Positions 9,792 to 23,000 of a DNA stretch of 64,000 bases are shown one piece after another (within the stretch, counting starts at the first letter, position 1; each line of letters opens with the position of its first letter). A model generated the notes under the pieces. It did not search any database. It saw only the letters and a program-made list of their open reading frames with translations, and had not been told where the DNA came from. The position numbers and the translations under genes are program-made. Source of the DNA: Brachionus manjavacas (taxonomy: Eukaryota > Rotifera > Eurotatoria > Ploima > Brachionidae); contig JAHQIY010000001.1 of the NCBI GenBank assembly GCA_019054805.1, positions 7,950,501 to 8,014,500 on the forward strand. Reading direction: 5' to 3'.

Positions 9792-11177
9792 TTTTTCTAT
9801 TGTGGCAAATTTTTAGGTAGAATAGTAGACTTTGATGGGATCAAAAAAAGTAAAATGTCGCATTTATTGGCAAGCATGGTCTAAAATCAAAGATAATTAA
9901 GCTTTTTAGCAAATTTGGTAAAATGCATCGGATATTCGATTTTTTTCTTTAAAAAAAGTTACATTTTTTTGAATTTAATTAAAAAAGAGATCATTATTTT
10001 TGAGCGTTTTTTTTATATTTTATTTTAGAGTCTTTAAGACTAGAATAGGCATGAAAAAACTATAATCAATAATAGAACCAATTAATGTTTTATATATATT
10101 AACCAAAGTATTGAAGTTTTGTGCAAGAATTTTTAAGAAGTTAGTAAGATCAATACTTCTTGTGTAAGTATTGTCATTGATTAAAAATTAGAAAAAAAAG
10201 CTTTAATTTGATACCTAAATCAGGCATAAAAATTCATAATTAATGATTTTTTAAATGCAAATAAACAGTATTTTTATTTTTTCAGTTGAATTCTAACTTT
10301 TTGTTGCATACCTTTAACAATCAATCATAAATTTAAAGACATATTAGCTAAAAAATTACATTTTTAACATTTTTTTGATGAAAATTCAAAAGATTTTGAA
10401 CAGTTTCACATAAATTTTCATAAGAACAAAAAAAATAAATATTTTACCGATTCTATAAAATCTGCAATTTTTTTCCAGCCGAAAAAGGTATAAAGAAAGC
10501 TATAAAAAAAAAATGAAATCGAATTTTATAGAAAAAAAATTTAACAGGTTTATCAAGAAAAAATATTTTAAGTATTCAATGTGCTACAATAATGAATTAG
10601 ATTTACTAGATGCATCAACAGAAATTTCAGGCTGATGCGACATTTAAACTTATTATACAAAATTTTCCGATTTTTATAACTGAAACATCTTTAATATTGA
10701 TAATAGACATAAATATGATAAAAATCAAACGATTAAAGTAATCAATAATAATTTCTTTTAATTATTAGCAAAAAAATAAATAATTTTTAAAATTTCGATA
10801 AAATAAAAATAGTTTTCAAAAATTTTTGTAATATAAATATCAAATAAAAACATCAAAGAAAGCTAAAAAATAAAATTTAGTTTTTCTTCAATCAATTAAA
10901 TATTCGAAAATCTCAAAATTTCATAATTAGGTTTATTTTATTTAAAATGACAAATATCAAAAAACTAAAATTCAAATAAAAATAATATTTATTGAATAAA
11001 TTTCAAAATTTAAATGTTTTAAAATAAACATTTTGCAATATTAACTAAGTTTGACTGATATTCAAATTAGTTTTTCTTTTCTATGACATTAAATAACCTC
11101 CTATTTATATTATAAATATCATTTTATTATATAAAACCACCATCAATTTGTTCGTATCAGTATAATAAAAAAGATAA
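9792..11177. other. Intergenic, no gene seen
   Basis: About 1.4 kb of A+T-rich sequence before the ADAMTS-like gene. No supportable frame. The last 150 bases must carry its promoter, but no distinct element can be named. Confidence 0.4.
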
Positions 11178-14100
11178 ATGATTTATCAATACTTAATATT
11201 TAATCTGGTTTTTTATTTAGTCAACTCGTTCTCTTTTAAAGAAAAAGGTAATTTTTTTCTGTAAAACCGTTTAGCCTAAGTCAACAAAATATAATCGATC
11301 CAATAAATTTAAATGGTTTTACGGTATTAAATTAAATATTTATTAATTTTCTTAAATAGAAATCGTTAATGTTGCAAAAAACAAAAAAGTCATTGTTCAA
11401 GACTTAAGAATTGAATTAAAAGAAAAAAAATTCAATGGATTTTTTCCGGATTCAATTCAAATTAGTTTTAGAGCATCAAAAACCAATAAAACTATAATTC
11501 TGCAAAAAAGTAATCCAGGATCTAAAAATCATCCTTTAGTCAATGACTGGATTTTAAATCCGGAACAAAATGAGCATCTGAATATGTTTGATTTAGCTAG
11601 CAAAATTGCTTTTTACCATGATACAAATTTTTCATGTTCTTTAACTCTTATAAAATTTACCATGAAAAACTTAAAAGCTGTAAAGTTTATTTTTCTTTAG
11701 TTTAAAAAAAATTTAAAAATTATTTTAGCTTGGAACTTGTTATGACTTAACAGCTGTTTATTCATTTTTACCAGTTGATTTAGAACATGGACGACATAAG
11801 AGATCTGACTTAGAAAATCCTCATATTCTTATTGAAAAACCGAAAAATCTTGAACAGAATTTCGATTTTATCAAAATTGGTGCAGGTATTAAATTATTTT
11901 TTTCAAAAATAATTAAATCAATAATATTAAATTAGAAAAAAAAAATGAAATGGTTGAAGTCAAAAATTTAAAGTATTATCAATTAATTAAAAAAATATTT
12001 TATTGAGATTTTTAAAGTTTTAGAGAAAACACAACCAATTATTTGATTGAAGTACTGGTTGTGACCGATTATTCAATTTATAGAAACTTTAAAAAATTAA
12101 CGGGAATAAACAATAAAAAAGCTTTAATAAGTTACATGAAAATTTATTTTTCTCAATTGATAAATGAAGTAAACTTTAAATATTTAAATTCGTTTAAAGA
12201 TGATCCAGAGCTACGAATTTCAGTGAAAATAAAAAACTTTATTTTTTCCACGGTATTTAAAAAAAAAAATTGTTTATAAATTTTAAAACTAAGTCTAATT
12301 CAAAGAAATCCAGTGACTCAAAATGGTCGCATAGAAAGACAGTAGGAATAAATGAAATTCCTTTTTACAAGCAAAAAGAAGTAGTTCTAGCTGATGATAC
12401 CATATTGGCTTTCTCTGAATTCATGGTTGGCAAAAAATTGAATTATACTTATGATCATGCCGTTGGAATAACCAGTAAGGATTTGTGGAGTTCAGATCAA
12501 TATTTGGGATCACATGTGAGATCATTAACTTCAGGAATGGCGTTTTTTGGTCGTATTTGCTCTCCGAAATTTAAATTTTCAATTATTGAAGACAACGCTT
12601 TATTGGGGGGAACAACTGTAATAGTTTTAAAATTTATTCAATTTTTATCTTAATAGTTTTGTGTTAATTTATTTTATAAAATCAGACTTTGGCTCACGAG
12701 ATCGGGCATAATATAGGTTCCGATCATGATGGGGTTCAAGGCCTATATAAAAATTGTAGTGCAAGCGACGGATTTGTTATGTCTCCGAGTGTTTTAGTTT
12801 CATTAAACAACAATAGATTCTCAAAGTGTTCTATTGAAGCCATTAAAAATTATATGTTAAAAAACAAGTAAAATTTTATTTACAAAAAAACAATAAAATA
12901 CAAAGAATAATTAAAAAAAATTAAAACAGTGATGTTCAATGTCTTACCGAGGTTGATAGTTATTTAAAATCGACAGAAGTTAATTTAACAGAAAATTTTA
13001 GACTCGGTACATTTTGGGAATTAGACGAGCAATGCAAAGCTGTTTTTGGAGTAAATGCTTCATTTTGTAAAGTAAAAAAATTTTATTATCACAAGTTAAT
13101 TTTTTTTAGTAATTTACTAAAAATATTCAGTTATTTATTTAAATGAATAAATTTTCAGTAAATAAGCAAAAAATTTTTATTACGCAAATTTATTGGTAGT
13201 TCAGTAATTTTGCTAAATTACTATAGTATGCATAAATATCAAAATCAATATTTTTTCATCAAATTTAAATTCGTCATTTAAAAGAACTTTATAAATTTAG
13301 TCTAATTATCAGAAAATAGTTCTTTAACCTGAGTTTTGAATTCATTAGTTCCACTTATCCTTTGAGCGAAAGGAAAGACCAAGTTCTATTCTGAACGGCT
13401 AGAAATTATTTTTGTATCTAAAATTGTTTTTTCATCACCAAAATAAATTTATTTTATAAAAATTCTACATTTATTTAAAATACTTTACATAAATAAACAA
13501 CTTTTTTGATTAAAAAACTATTTTTATGTAAAAACTCTTTTTGACAACAGAATTAATTAATAAATTAAAGTATAATTTTTTTACCAAATTCTGAAATGCT
13601 TTTTTTGATGATTAAAGATGTTTAAATTTTTTCCGAACTGAAACTTTTAGTATAAAACTTTTTTTTATGTTGAAAAAGTCTTTTATACAAAAAAAATCAT
13701 TTATATCCCAAAATCGTTTCATACGCTAAAATTTATTTTACATAGATATAAGTAAGTTTATTAAGGTGAAGTTAAATTAGGGATTAAAAAAAGGATAGGT
13801 CACTCTTGTCTGCCAGAGCTGATATTTTGGTCCAAATTATATTTTAAATAAAATAAATTAATGCTAAATCAGTTCATTAATGACTCTCAAACTGGACTCT
13901 ATTCATTTTATGCATCGTCCAAATCATTGTTTCCTTCAAATACTTTGCTTATCTAAGTTAATTTGACATCACAAATAAATTATACCGTATTTCCTCGCGT
14001 AATATCCCTTTGGTATTAAACAGAACATGCCTTTAAAGCAGAGTTGGTCAAAAGTCAAAGTCAAGTCTGGACTTTGACTTTAAATTTTATTTTCCGAAGC

Positions 14101-16420
14101 CAATGTCGACTTTGACTTTGACTTTTAACGATTCTGACTTTAAAGTTTGACTTTTGACCAACTCTGCTTTAAACTTATTTTTTATATTAATTATTTATAG
14201 AAAAACAACACAATTAAAAAAATTTTATTCATTAAGTTCTTATATGGGACTAAAGATATAAAATTATTTTTTAAGAAATTGATTTAAAAAATATTAACTG
14301 AATCAAAATTACTGAGTTTCAAACACACCTGAATATTCGATGCTCGATGTTTTTCAAATTTTAGTCTAAAATTACCATGTTTTACTTATTGTCACTTAAT
14401 GCTTCATGTAAACGGGCTATCATTATTGCAAAAATTGCTATTATTCATATTATTTACTAAGCAGATTGAATCATGTCGCATTCAAGTTCCAAGTGGGTTA
14501 TTACGTGAGAAAATTCGGTAGCTCTTCATTTTCATTTGAGTTCGGATGAATTTAGTAACGTAGTTGTCTCATTTGAACTTTGGAGAAACAGCGTTAGGAA
14601 TGATGTAGCTATGCCACTGTGCTGATATTAGATGAAAATTTTCTTAAATTAGAAAAATTCCATCATATTCTTAATCAACTTTAAAAAAAATTTTTTAATG
14701 TTTTTGATATTTTTAAATAGCAAAATGCCATAAAATTTTTAAATCAAATTATTGTTTTCAAAGGATTTTCAAAATGGTTTGTGCTTAAATTTGTACTGTC
14801 GAGAAAATAAATCTGCTGAATATTGTTCATCTCTGGGAGGCGCATTACAAGGATCGATCTGTGATTCTGGAAAAATATGTGTTCATGGTGAATGTGTTTC
14901 GGACAAAAAAGCTATAAATGGTGATTGTCCGTTAGGCGATGATGCAGTTGTTAAGGATAATTTTACAAACGAAAGTTTAACATGTGAAAATTTTATTAAA
15001 AATGCCATCGTAAACAGCAATTTTAGTCGTAATGACTGTATAAATAATCACTGGATTAAAAAAAAGTGTTGCAGTACCTGTAAAATATATAGTAAAATGA
15101 CTTGTTTTGATAAATATAGTAATTGCAATGAGTTAAAGGAATTTTGTATATTTAGTGACAATATAAAATTAGGCTGCCCTAAAACATGTGGCATTTGCTC
15201 AAGTATAAATTATAATTTTGCCTTCATTTGATTTTTTAATCCTTTTTTGCTATTTGAATTAATAAAAGCTAAAATAAAATGTCAAAGTGATGAAAATTTA
15301 TGCCAAAATGAAGGTGTTTGCAGAAATATCACAACCGAAAGCATCAAGTCTTTTAAATGTGATTGTAAGGAAGGTTATGACGGTGAATATTGTGAAAAAA
15401 GTAAATTTTTTTTGTACATATAATAACCAAAGATGGCTAATATTTTTCAGAATTTTGAAAATACTTTTAAAATGTTTAAGTTCTAATAAGATAAACAAAA
15501 ATTTAAGAGTTTAGTAAAAATCAAAATTTTTGAGTGATTTTAGTTGATTAATAAATTAATTTTGAAATCTATGAACTTTTTCCACATTAATTTCCAAAAT
15601 ATTTTTTTCTAACCGAATTCAAACAAATTCTTAGATTTTAGCAAACTGAATTACGAATCGACCAAATTTTGATAAACTAGATTTTGGTTAATTTCTCAGT
15701 CAACTAAATTTTAAAGGATCTTTAAAGAAATTTTGGATAAATTTTTAGAGTTTTTTTACAGTTTGAAAAAAATTTTTCATATACTAAAGATTTTGTAAGA
15801 ATCTGAAAAGAAACTATAAAAAATCTCTAAAAACTTTTTGACGCGGTAAACAAACTAATAATATTACAGAGAAATTAGAGAAAATAAAAATACCTTTTTA
15901 TTTACATTAATAGATTTTTTTATCTCTAAAATTTCTTTATTTTCTCTTCAAAATAGGCCAAATTTTAGAGATTTTTTAAAGAATCTTTTAAGAAACTACA
16001 AAAAATCTCTATAAAATGTTTAACTGGGTTTGGTTGACTCGATTTTTTAACAGATGTCACTTTTTTATAAAAAAAATAGCAAAATTTATTAAAAATAATT
16101 TATTAATTTAATCGTAAGTTATTTTTTTTAAAATAAAGTAAAATAAAGTTTATAATTCCTTCATTCACAATATTTAAATTTATGTATGTAATTGAATAAG
16201 ATATTTCAAAAATCGAAGTTTTGTTTTATTTAGAAATTTTTTCAATGTAAATTAAAATTAAAAAAATTAAAAATTAAAAAATACTAATTATTTTTGGTTA
16301 TTATTTGAATTTTTAAAAATTTTGAACATTTGCAAATAAGGAAATCCATGTGTTCCAAATCCATGCATTCGTGATCAAAAATGTTATAAATTTGGAAAGA
16401 AGGGTTTTATATGCTCATAA
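11178..16420 (+). CDS. Secreted ADAMTS-like zinc metalloprotease with ShK and EGF modules, ten exons
   Basis: Predicted zinc endopeptidase of the reprolysin (M12B) family acting outside the cell. Exons: 11178-11247, 11360-11679, 11729-11885, 12026-12252, 12294-12617, 12686-12867, 12930-13071, 14764-15202, 15269-15400, 16341-16420. All phases agree and give 690 residues. Order: signal peptide (1-20), prodomain, furin-type RHKR (152-155), catalytic domain from about 183 with HEIGHNIGSDHD at 370-381 and the Met-turn FVMSP, and an ADAMTS-type disintegrin-like region (LDEQCKAVFG to CVHGEC). ShK-like domains lie at 529-580 and 588-619 (second ends CPKTCGIC), an EGF-like domain at 625-662, and a short Cys-rich tail at 668-690. 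No thrombospondin-1 repeat is visible, although that repeat defines ADAMTS proteins. The 1.7-kb intron 7 holds transposon debris. Confidence 0.85.
13302..13400 (-). pseudogene. LINE reverse transcriptase C-terminal fragment
   Basis: On the minus strand a frame-shifted 'RTW...PFAQRISGTNEFKTQVKELF-stop' matches the usual last block of CR1/L2-like RT proteins. It lies in intron 7 of the ADAMTS-like gene. Short and degraded, so only moderately sure. Confidence 0.4.
14039..14166. mobile_element. hAT-type MITE, 128 bp
   Basis: 21-bp perfect inverted ends (CAGAGTTGGTCAAAAGTCAA at left) enclose degenerate GACTTTGACTTT repeats. The 8-bp flanks CTTTAAAG (14031-14038) and CTTTAAAC (14167-14174) look like a one-mismatch target-site duplication. 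CAGAG termini with 8-bp duplication fit hAT. Located in intron 7 of the ADAMTS-like gene. Confidence 0.75.
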
Positions 16421-16632
16421 TTAAAAGTCTATTAAAATAATGAATTTAAATTTTTTAAATAAAAATATTCATTAAAAATCTTATTTTTTATTATAGCAAT
16501 GTCGACAATTTTACAGTCTCATTTTGCTAGCTCACGTTTTTCTATTTTTCATATTAAACATATATTGGCATTTTTAATTTTAAAGAAAAAAAAACTTAAA
16601 CAAAAATATTCATTTTAAACCAAACAATAAGC

Positions 16633-18053
16633 ATGGGTCTTGCGGAGCCAAAGAAAAAAGTTAAATATTCGATCGACCCGAACGCACTTCATTGGGCTAA
16701 TAGTAATTTTCTTCATATTCAGATTCATTAATTTTATTAATTAGTTTTTCAGATGAGGACAAATTTGGCAAGCGCTTAATGGAAAAAATGGGCTGGCAGA
16801 AAGGCAAAGGCCTGGGAGCCAACGAAAGTGGCATGACCGAGAACATAAAAGTCAAATTCAAATCTGATACCAAAGGCATAGGCTTCAAAAAAGAATACGA
16901 CCACGTTTGGCTAGATCATCAAGACGAGTTTGAAAATTTACTCAGTAGTCTTTCACAAAATAATGGTAATGGCAAAACCGAAAAAGTGGAAGAAGTAAAT
17001 TCTTTGGAAGAACGCTCTAGAAAATCAAGAAAACTGCACTACCAAAAATTTGCCAAATCTAAAGATCTATCAAGTATCACAGCAAATGATTTAAATTGCA
17101 TTCTTGGAACTAAGAAACGAAAATTAAAATCCTCAGAAGAGTCTAACAAACCCTCTAATTCTGAAACTGAAGATGCGGAAGCGTTCAGGCCTTCTTTCAG
17201 CCAAGTAAACAGCGATAAAGCTAAAAATGAACTGGAGAATAAAGTAGAGGACGAATCTGGTCTGAAATTTAGCACTAATAAACTTTCTGTAAGCGATTAT
17301 TTCGCTAATAAAATGGCATCTAAACTTAACCTAATCAAAAATACCACAAATGGCTCTTGGAATGACTCGGACTCAAGAGAGTCAAATGAGGCCAAGATTT
17401 TGAATCAAGTTGAAGAGGAGAATTTCCCTAAAAAGAAGAAAAAAAGAAAAAACAAAGAAAAAGATGAATCAAGAATAGAACTAAAAAATGAGGATATGAA
17501 AAATTTGGGAAAAGATGAGAAAAATACGAATGAGTCGATTGAAATACCAGTTAATTTTGAATTTAAAGAAACCGAGGAACATGATTCTGATGCTAAGAAG
17601 AAAAAGAAAAAAAACAAGGAATTGGTTGAGTCTGAAGGGTTTCGCATGTCAGTGAAAAGAGAACAAATAATTTTAGCTGTTGATGAGGATTCAGACAAAA
17701 GGAAAAATGAACAAGCTGATAACAAACATTCTAAGAGTTCAGTGACTGAGGCTGAACTGAGTGAAAATATTCCAAAAAAGAAGAAAAAAAAATCCAAGGA
17801 AAAAGAAGAAAATGTAAGTTTAAATGAAGAAAGCAATGGAAAATCAAATGATTTAGATTCATTAGTAAAAGCTTCATTTAAAGGTTCAAACTTATTGAGC
17901 ATTTATGGCTATTCGGCATATTATATCAACTCAAATTTGGAAGAAGTAATTAACGAAAAAGTTAAACGACTTAGCAGAAAACGATATTTGATGAATAAAA
18001 AAATAGAAATTGATGCCGAATATTATAAAATGAGCAAAAAAATGAATGTTTAA
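16633..18053 (+). CDS. pinx1: PINX1-like G-patch protein, two exons
   Basis: Nucleolar G-patch protein of the PINX1/Pxr1 family; known members act in rRNA/snoRNA processing as cofactors of the DEAH helicase Prp43 and, in vertebrates, inhibit telomerase. Exon 1 is 16633-16702 and exon 2 is 16753-18053, giving 456 residues. The N-terminus (MGLAEPKKKVKYSIDPNALH) and the G-patch (about residues 24-75: FGKRLMEKMGWQKGKGLG, ENIKVKF, GIGFK) match PINX1 closely. The rest is a long charged tail with three poly-Lys clusters (KKKKKRKNKEKD, KKKKKKNK, KKKKKKSKEKE), likely nucleolar localisation signals. The final 60 residues are helical and basic. It starts only about 210 bp after the ADAMTS-like stop on the same strand. 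AATAAA lies at 18054-18059, immediately after the stop. The antisense Ser/Phe-rich frame is a shadow. Confidence 0.9.
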
Positions 18054-19599
18054 AATAAATTATTGAATCAATTTTTTTTCTTTTGGTTTATTTTAAAAGA
18101 AAATTTGAAAAATTGAAATTTAAAAGCCTGAAAAAATTAAAGGGTTCTAGAAAATAAATTAATTGAAAACAAAGTCTAATATGAAATAAATAAAAGGATT
18201 TTCAATGTTTAATCTTTAATTGACCAAAAAAAACCAATTCTTGATGTGAAAAAAAAATTGTTTTAATTCTAAATATCATTTTGAATTTCTTAACCAAGTT
18301 AGAGAATATTTGACAAATTTACAACAAATTTATTTTAAATTTACTAAGTTATACTTCATTTTAACCTTAACACTTAAAAAAAACAACAAAAACAGTAAAT
18401 TTTTTTCTAATTTTCGGATTCAAGATTTTAAATTTTCTTGAAACCCTATTTTTACTTTGGCCAGCCGAAAATTTTATTTTTAAATAAGAATGTTAATCAA
18501 TTAATTAATTTTTTTCTGTTTAAAAAACTTCAACCTAATTTATCTAATGTAAGAAAAGAGTTTCAGCTAAATTGTGAATCTTTAGAGGAATTCAAATGAT
18601 GAGTCTAAATTAAGTCGCTTGGTATTTCCTATTGTCAACGAGTCAACAGTCCTAAGAAATAAAGCTCTTTTTAATACAATAAATTAATTTTATGGTAAAT
18701 GAGCCTAACCGGGTGACCTTTTTTTATTTCATTTTTCGCACTCATTTTATTCAAAAACTCCAAAAATGCTCACCGAATTAGATCAGTTTTTTCTAGTCAC
18801 CCCTTTACCTCCTGCGGTTAATTGGGTGAGGTCTTATTGGGTGAATTAGGTTAACCCAGTTACCCCTGATTTTGTAAATATTTAGCCCTAGAACTAACCT
18901 CTTTTTCAGGATATTCACCGAATTCACCCAATTAGCCCAATAATAATTAAAAAAATTATTTTAAGTGTTATTTTTAAAAATATAAATATTTAAAATATTC
19001 TTTATTATCATTCTTTTAAATGTACGCTACAACATAACTATTAAGAAAAAAATTTAAACGAATTTTTAACGAATTCAAAATAAATTTTTATGTTTGATTT
19101 TTTTTTAGTTAAAAAGATCTGTCTCGGAATGTTGTATAAATTTAAAGCTTGAGTAGAGTTCAATTTTTTTTCAAAAACATCTTTTTTTGCGTTATCAAGA
19201 TCTTCCATCGAATTCTTTTTTTTTTAACTTTTTTTGTTTGTTCTGATTCATTTTTATAAAATATTGACGATTTTTGATAATACAGAATGAATATTTTTAT
19301 CAAATAAAATCAAATTATTTTTGTAAAAAAAGGAGAAACAAAATTTAAAATTTTTCATAAAAAATTGTCAAACATAATTACTAATTTGAAAAATTCTACC
19401 TAATTAGCCGAAAAAAAACTTTGAATTAAAAAAAAAAGTTTTAAAAATTTTTTAAAAATATTTCATATATATATTTGGATTCCTCTCTTCAATATCTACA
19501 AGAATATGTGGGTTGTTTAAAAAAAAAATAAAACGACTGATATATTTCGGTTTTTCAAATTACGTCACCGAATTTACATTAAATACATTTAGGCTGTGT
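18054..19599. other. Intergenic; contains a possible MITE at 18693-18950
   Basis: No gene seen. Between about 18693 and 18950 the motif GGGTGA or TTCACCC recurs in both orientations (CTAACCGGGTGAC; TTGGGTGAATTAGG; TTCACCCAATTAG), and the two ends are loosely inverted. This suggests a decayed foldback element, but I cannot fix its limits. Confidence 0.35.
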
Positions 19600-19913
19600 T
19601 ACCATATGTATTTTTTTTATTTAATTTTAAATAAAATAATATTAATTTAAACATTAAGTAATGATTTATTAAAATGATTATATCAGAATTTACGCGAATT
19701 ATCCAAAATTTTGGTAAATTTATCAAATTAATAAATGTTCTAACAAATGGTCTATTGAACAATAAAATAATTTGCTCGCTGCAAGAATACTTAAATGCTT
19801 TCTTAATTAAACCCAGCATTCTATTTGCTTTAGCTGTTGCATTTTTGACTTGTGTTCCTCATTTTAAATCACTCTGTAAATTCCCATCTATTTTTACTAA
19901 AATTTATAATTGA
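19600..19913 (-). pseudogene. LINE reverse transcriptase fragment
   Basis: Read leftward from about 19893 the minus strand gives NLQSDLK, then after a stop in the usual Trp position GTQVKNATAKANRMLGLIKK, followed by LLFNRPFVRTFIN. This is the common 'WxxHVxxxxxKANxxLGLIKRxF...LYxxLVRPxLEY' block of CR1/L2/RTE-like RTs. No catalytic palm domain is present. The overlapping plus-strand frame of 79 codons is its shadow. Confidence 0.6.
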
Positions 19914-20063
19914 AAAATAAAACTGTATAGCTAGCCTGCTAATCTTCATTAAAACTAAACTTTTGTAAAATTTAATTTGTTTAAATAATATAAATAAATC
20001 TAAAATAAAAAAGTTGATATATTAATTGAAAAATAATTTAAAATAAAAATAATATCTGATAAA

Positions 20064-23000
20064 ATGAGACTTACCGAAAGAGAAATTGATTGTTTATTAA
20101 TTCATAACGCCGGATTTTTGGCTCAAAAAAGACTCTCCAGAGGAATACATTTAAACTATCCGGAATCAATCGCTTTAATATCAGCCCAAGTATAGCCTTA
20201 TCAGGCGTTTTGTTTACAATTCTATTTGTCAAAAAATATTTAGATCTCAGAATTTGCTCGAGATGGACAATCTTGCGAAGAAGTTACAGAAAAAGCTAAG
20301 CAAATTATTGGGCGCAAAATGGTTCAAAGTGGCGTAAGCAAAATGTTAAGAGAGCTTTCTGTTGCAGTTACATTTTCCGAGGGTCTAAAAAATGTCAGTG
20401 TTATATTTAAAAATTTAGTTAATAAAATAATCTTTTTGATAAAGGTATTTATCAAAGATCCTATTTGTACCGAATATGGAAACATTGAGCTTGCTTTATA
20501 CGGTAGTTACTTACCCATTCCGAATACTTTCAATCCTGAGTATAAAAATGAAACAGATATTCAAATGAAAGATGCAAATGGAGACTTAAGTGCAGAAGAA
20601 ATGCATCCTGGTCAAGTTATTCCATTTAAGTCTGATAATTCACCAAAAGAAACATTGGACGAAGGCGAAATCGATGAAAATCAAAGCATGAATAATGACG
20701 ATGAAATTCTTAGTGATTTCATTGAGATCAACAAAGACAAAGGACAGGTGGCATTACTGAGTGTCACGAATCCTAGCAATGAAATAATTAAAGTATAACA
20801 TTTTTGTAATTAAAATCAATTAAACTTTTTGAAAAAGATTGGAAGTCACTTTAATTTGATTGAAGCAAACAAAGCATTACAATTTGACAGAAGTCTTGCT
20901 TTCGGAAAAAGATTGGTGAGGATTTAAATTTTTGATTACTTTTAATTTTAAATAAAATTTTGAAAAGAATATACCATCTGGTGACTGGATCGAATTTGAA
21001 CCGAAGAGCACAAAAATTGTTCCTATTATAAGAATCTCTGGTTTAAAGTAAAATATTAAAATTTCTAAAATTTATACCCGAGTAAATATTTTTTAGAGTT
21101 ATAAAAGGTGGAAATTACTTGGTCGATGGTAAAATAAATGATGATTTACTCAAGAAGACTCTAAAAAAATTGAATAAAAAATCATTTGCTAATAAGCATC
21201 AAGAGGTATTTTTAAGATTAAAACTTGAAAAGATAGTAAATTTTATCAAACAAATAATCGTCTAGGTTTTACGAAATATCATTTACGACTGCTAATTATT
21301 AAATTTATTTTATTGAAGTAATAATGTTTTTAGTCATTATTCATGTTTTAATTAACTAAATTATTTTATTAAAAGAATTTTCTTTTATCAATAATTAAAC
21401 ATCTATCGATTTTCATGATTGATAAAAGAAAATTTAGGATATTTTTAGTAATTGAAATTAAATTTTTCTTTTAAATTTTTAAAAAAAATTTTTTATTTAC
21501 TTTTGGGATAAACCCGAGCATCATCTGAATGGCAACTGCCTTCGTTTGAACCCTCTTACTTGCATTTCAATTTTTTTAAATTAGAAAAAAGAATAAAAAT
21601 ATAAAAATAAAGACTTTTAGCTTTCTCATCAATTGTATTGAGTTTAAAAGTTTTGTGTATTGTAGGAATAGATGTTTTATTGGGAAAAATTTGATGATTT
21701 TAAGGAACATGTAGTTACATCCAGATTTACCAAATGGGGTTTGAAACAGAGTTTTGATTCCAGCTTAATACCTTTTAATTAATTGAGCAAGCTGATAAAA
21801 GATTTCAAAGTCTCATAGTCGAAAAGACTTTTAAATCTTCAATGAAATTTAAATGAAAAATTTATGAAATCTATTTTCTAAGGAATAAAATCATTAATAT
21901 AATTTTTTAATTTTCTTTCCTTTCTCATATATAATGTATTTCAATTTGTTCATGGGACTTAAACTTTTATTTAATAAATAAAAAAAAATAAATTGATCAT
22001 ATTATATTTCGATGAAATCGTTACACTTTAGAACTATATGAATTAATGACTATCAATTTTTTGATAAATTTATAATAAAAAATCAGTATTTTGTAGTTTT
22101 GCTGAATAAAAAATGTGGCCTCTATTTTTTTCTTATATTGAATTTTTAGGAAATAAAAATAAATGAAGAAAATCAGTTGATGATAGAAAAATACTCAAAA
22201 ATACCTAGAGAAATTTACATAAAAAAATATGGACCAACAAGAGGCGACAAAGTATCCTCGAAAATTTAATGATTAATTTTTTTGCTAAAATGAATTATGT
22301 TTAGGTAAAATTGGCAGATACTAATTTAGTTATTGAAATAGAAAAAGATTTCACAATTTATGGAGATGAACTAACTTTCGGAATTGGAAAAGTATTAAAA
22401 TTATACCAAAAATGTTTGTTAGAGTTGTTTTAAATATTTTAAAAGAATTTAAGAGAAGGTCTAGGACAAAGTGTAAGCATGAGAAATGATGTTGCTTTGG
22501 ATACTGTAATCACCAATGTAGTAGTTATTGATAGCGTGTCAGGCATTTTCAAAGCAGACATTGGAATAAAAGATGGAATGATTCATGGAGTTGGAAAAGC
22601 TGGTAATCCTCACACAATGGACATAACTGCTGGTATGATTGTTGGCGCAGGAACTGATATTATCTGTGGGGAAGGACTTATTGTTACTGCTGGAGCGATC
22701 GATGTTGGATCTTCTTTTTTTCAATCAAAATCTAGCTTATTATCTGCACTAGGTTCTGGAATAACTACCATTTTTGGTATGGAAATTTATTTAAAACTAA
22801 AAATAAAATAAAATATTTTTCTCAAGGTGGAGGAACAGGCTCATTTGAGAGTTCGTCAACAAACTGTACTCCAGGTCCGAATAATATTAAATACATGATT
22901 CAAAGTACTGATGAGCTTCCTCTAAATTTTGGATTTTACGCGAAAGCAAACAGTTCATCGTCGAAATCAAACGAAACTTCTTCATTCGATTTTCCAAAAG

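Noticed and set aside
9669-9884. Plus-strand 71-codon frame
   Set aside because: It crosses the end of the pogo-like element and the antisense of the Tc1-like relic.
15287-15514. Independent ORFs near the end of the ADAMTS-like gene
   Set aside because: The real signal is the EGF-like exon at 15269-15400 in another frame; the longer frames run through an intron.
17405-17902. Antisense Ser/Phe-rich protein over the PINX1-like gene
   Set aside because: A shadow of the Lys/Glu-rich coding strand; poly-Lys codons read backwards as Phe and Leu.
19674-19913. Plus-strand 79-codon membrane-like protein
   Set aside because: It is the complement of a LINE RT fragment read on the minus strand.
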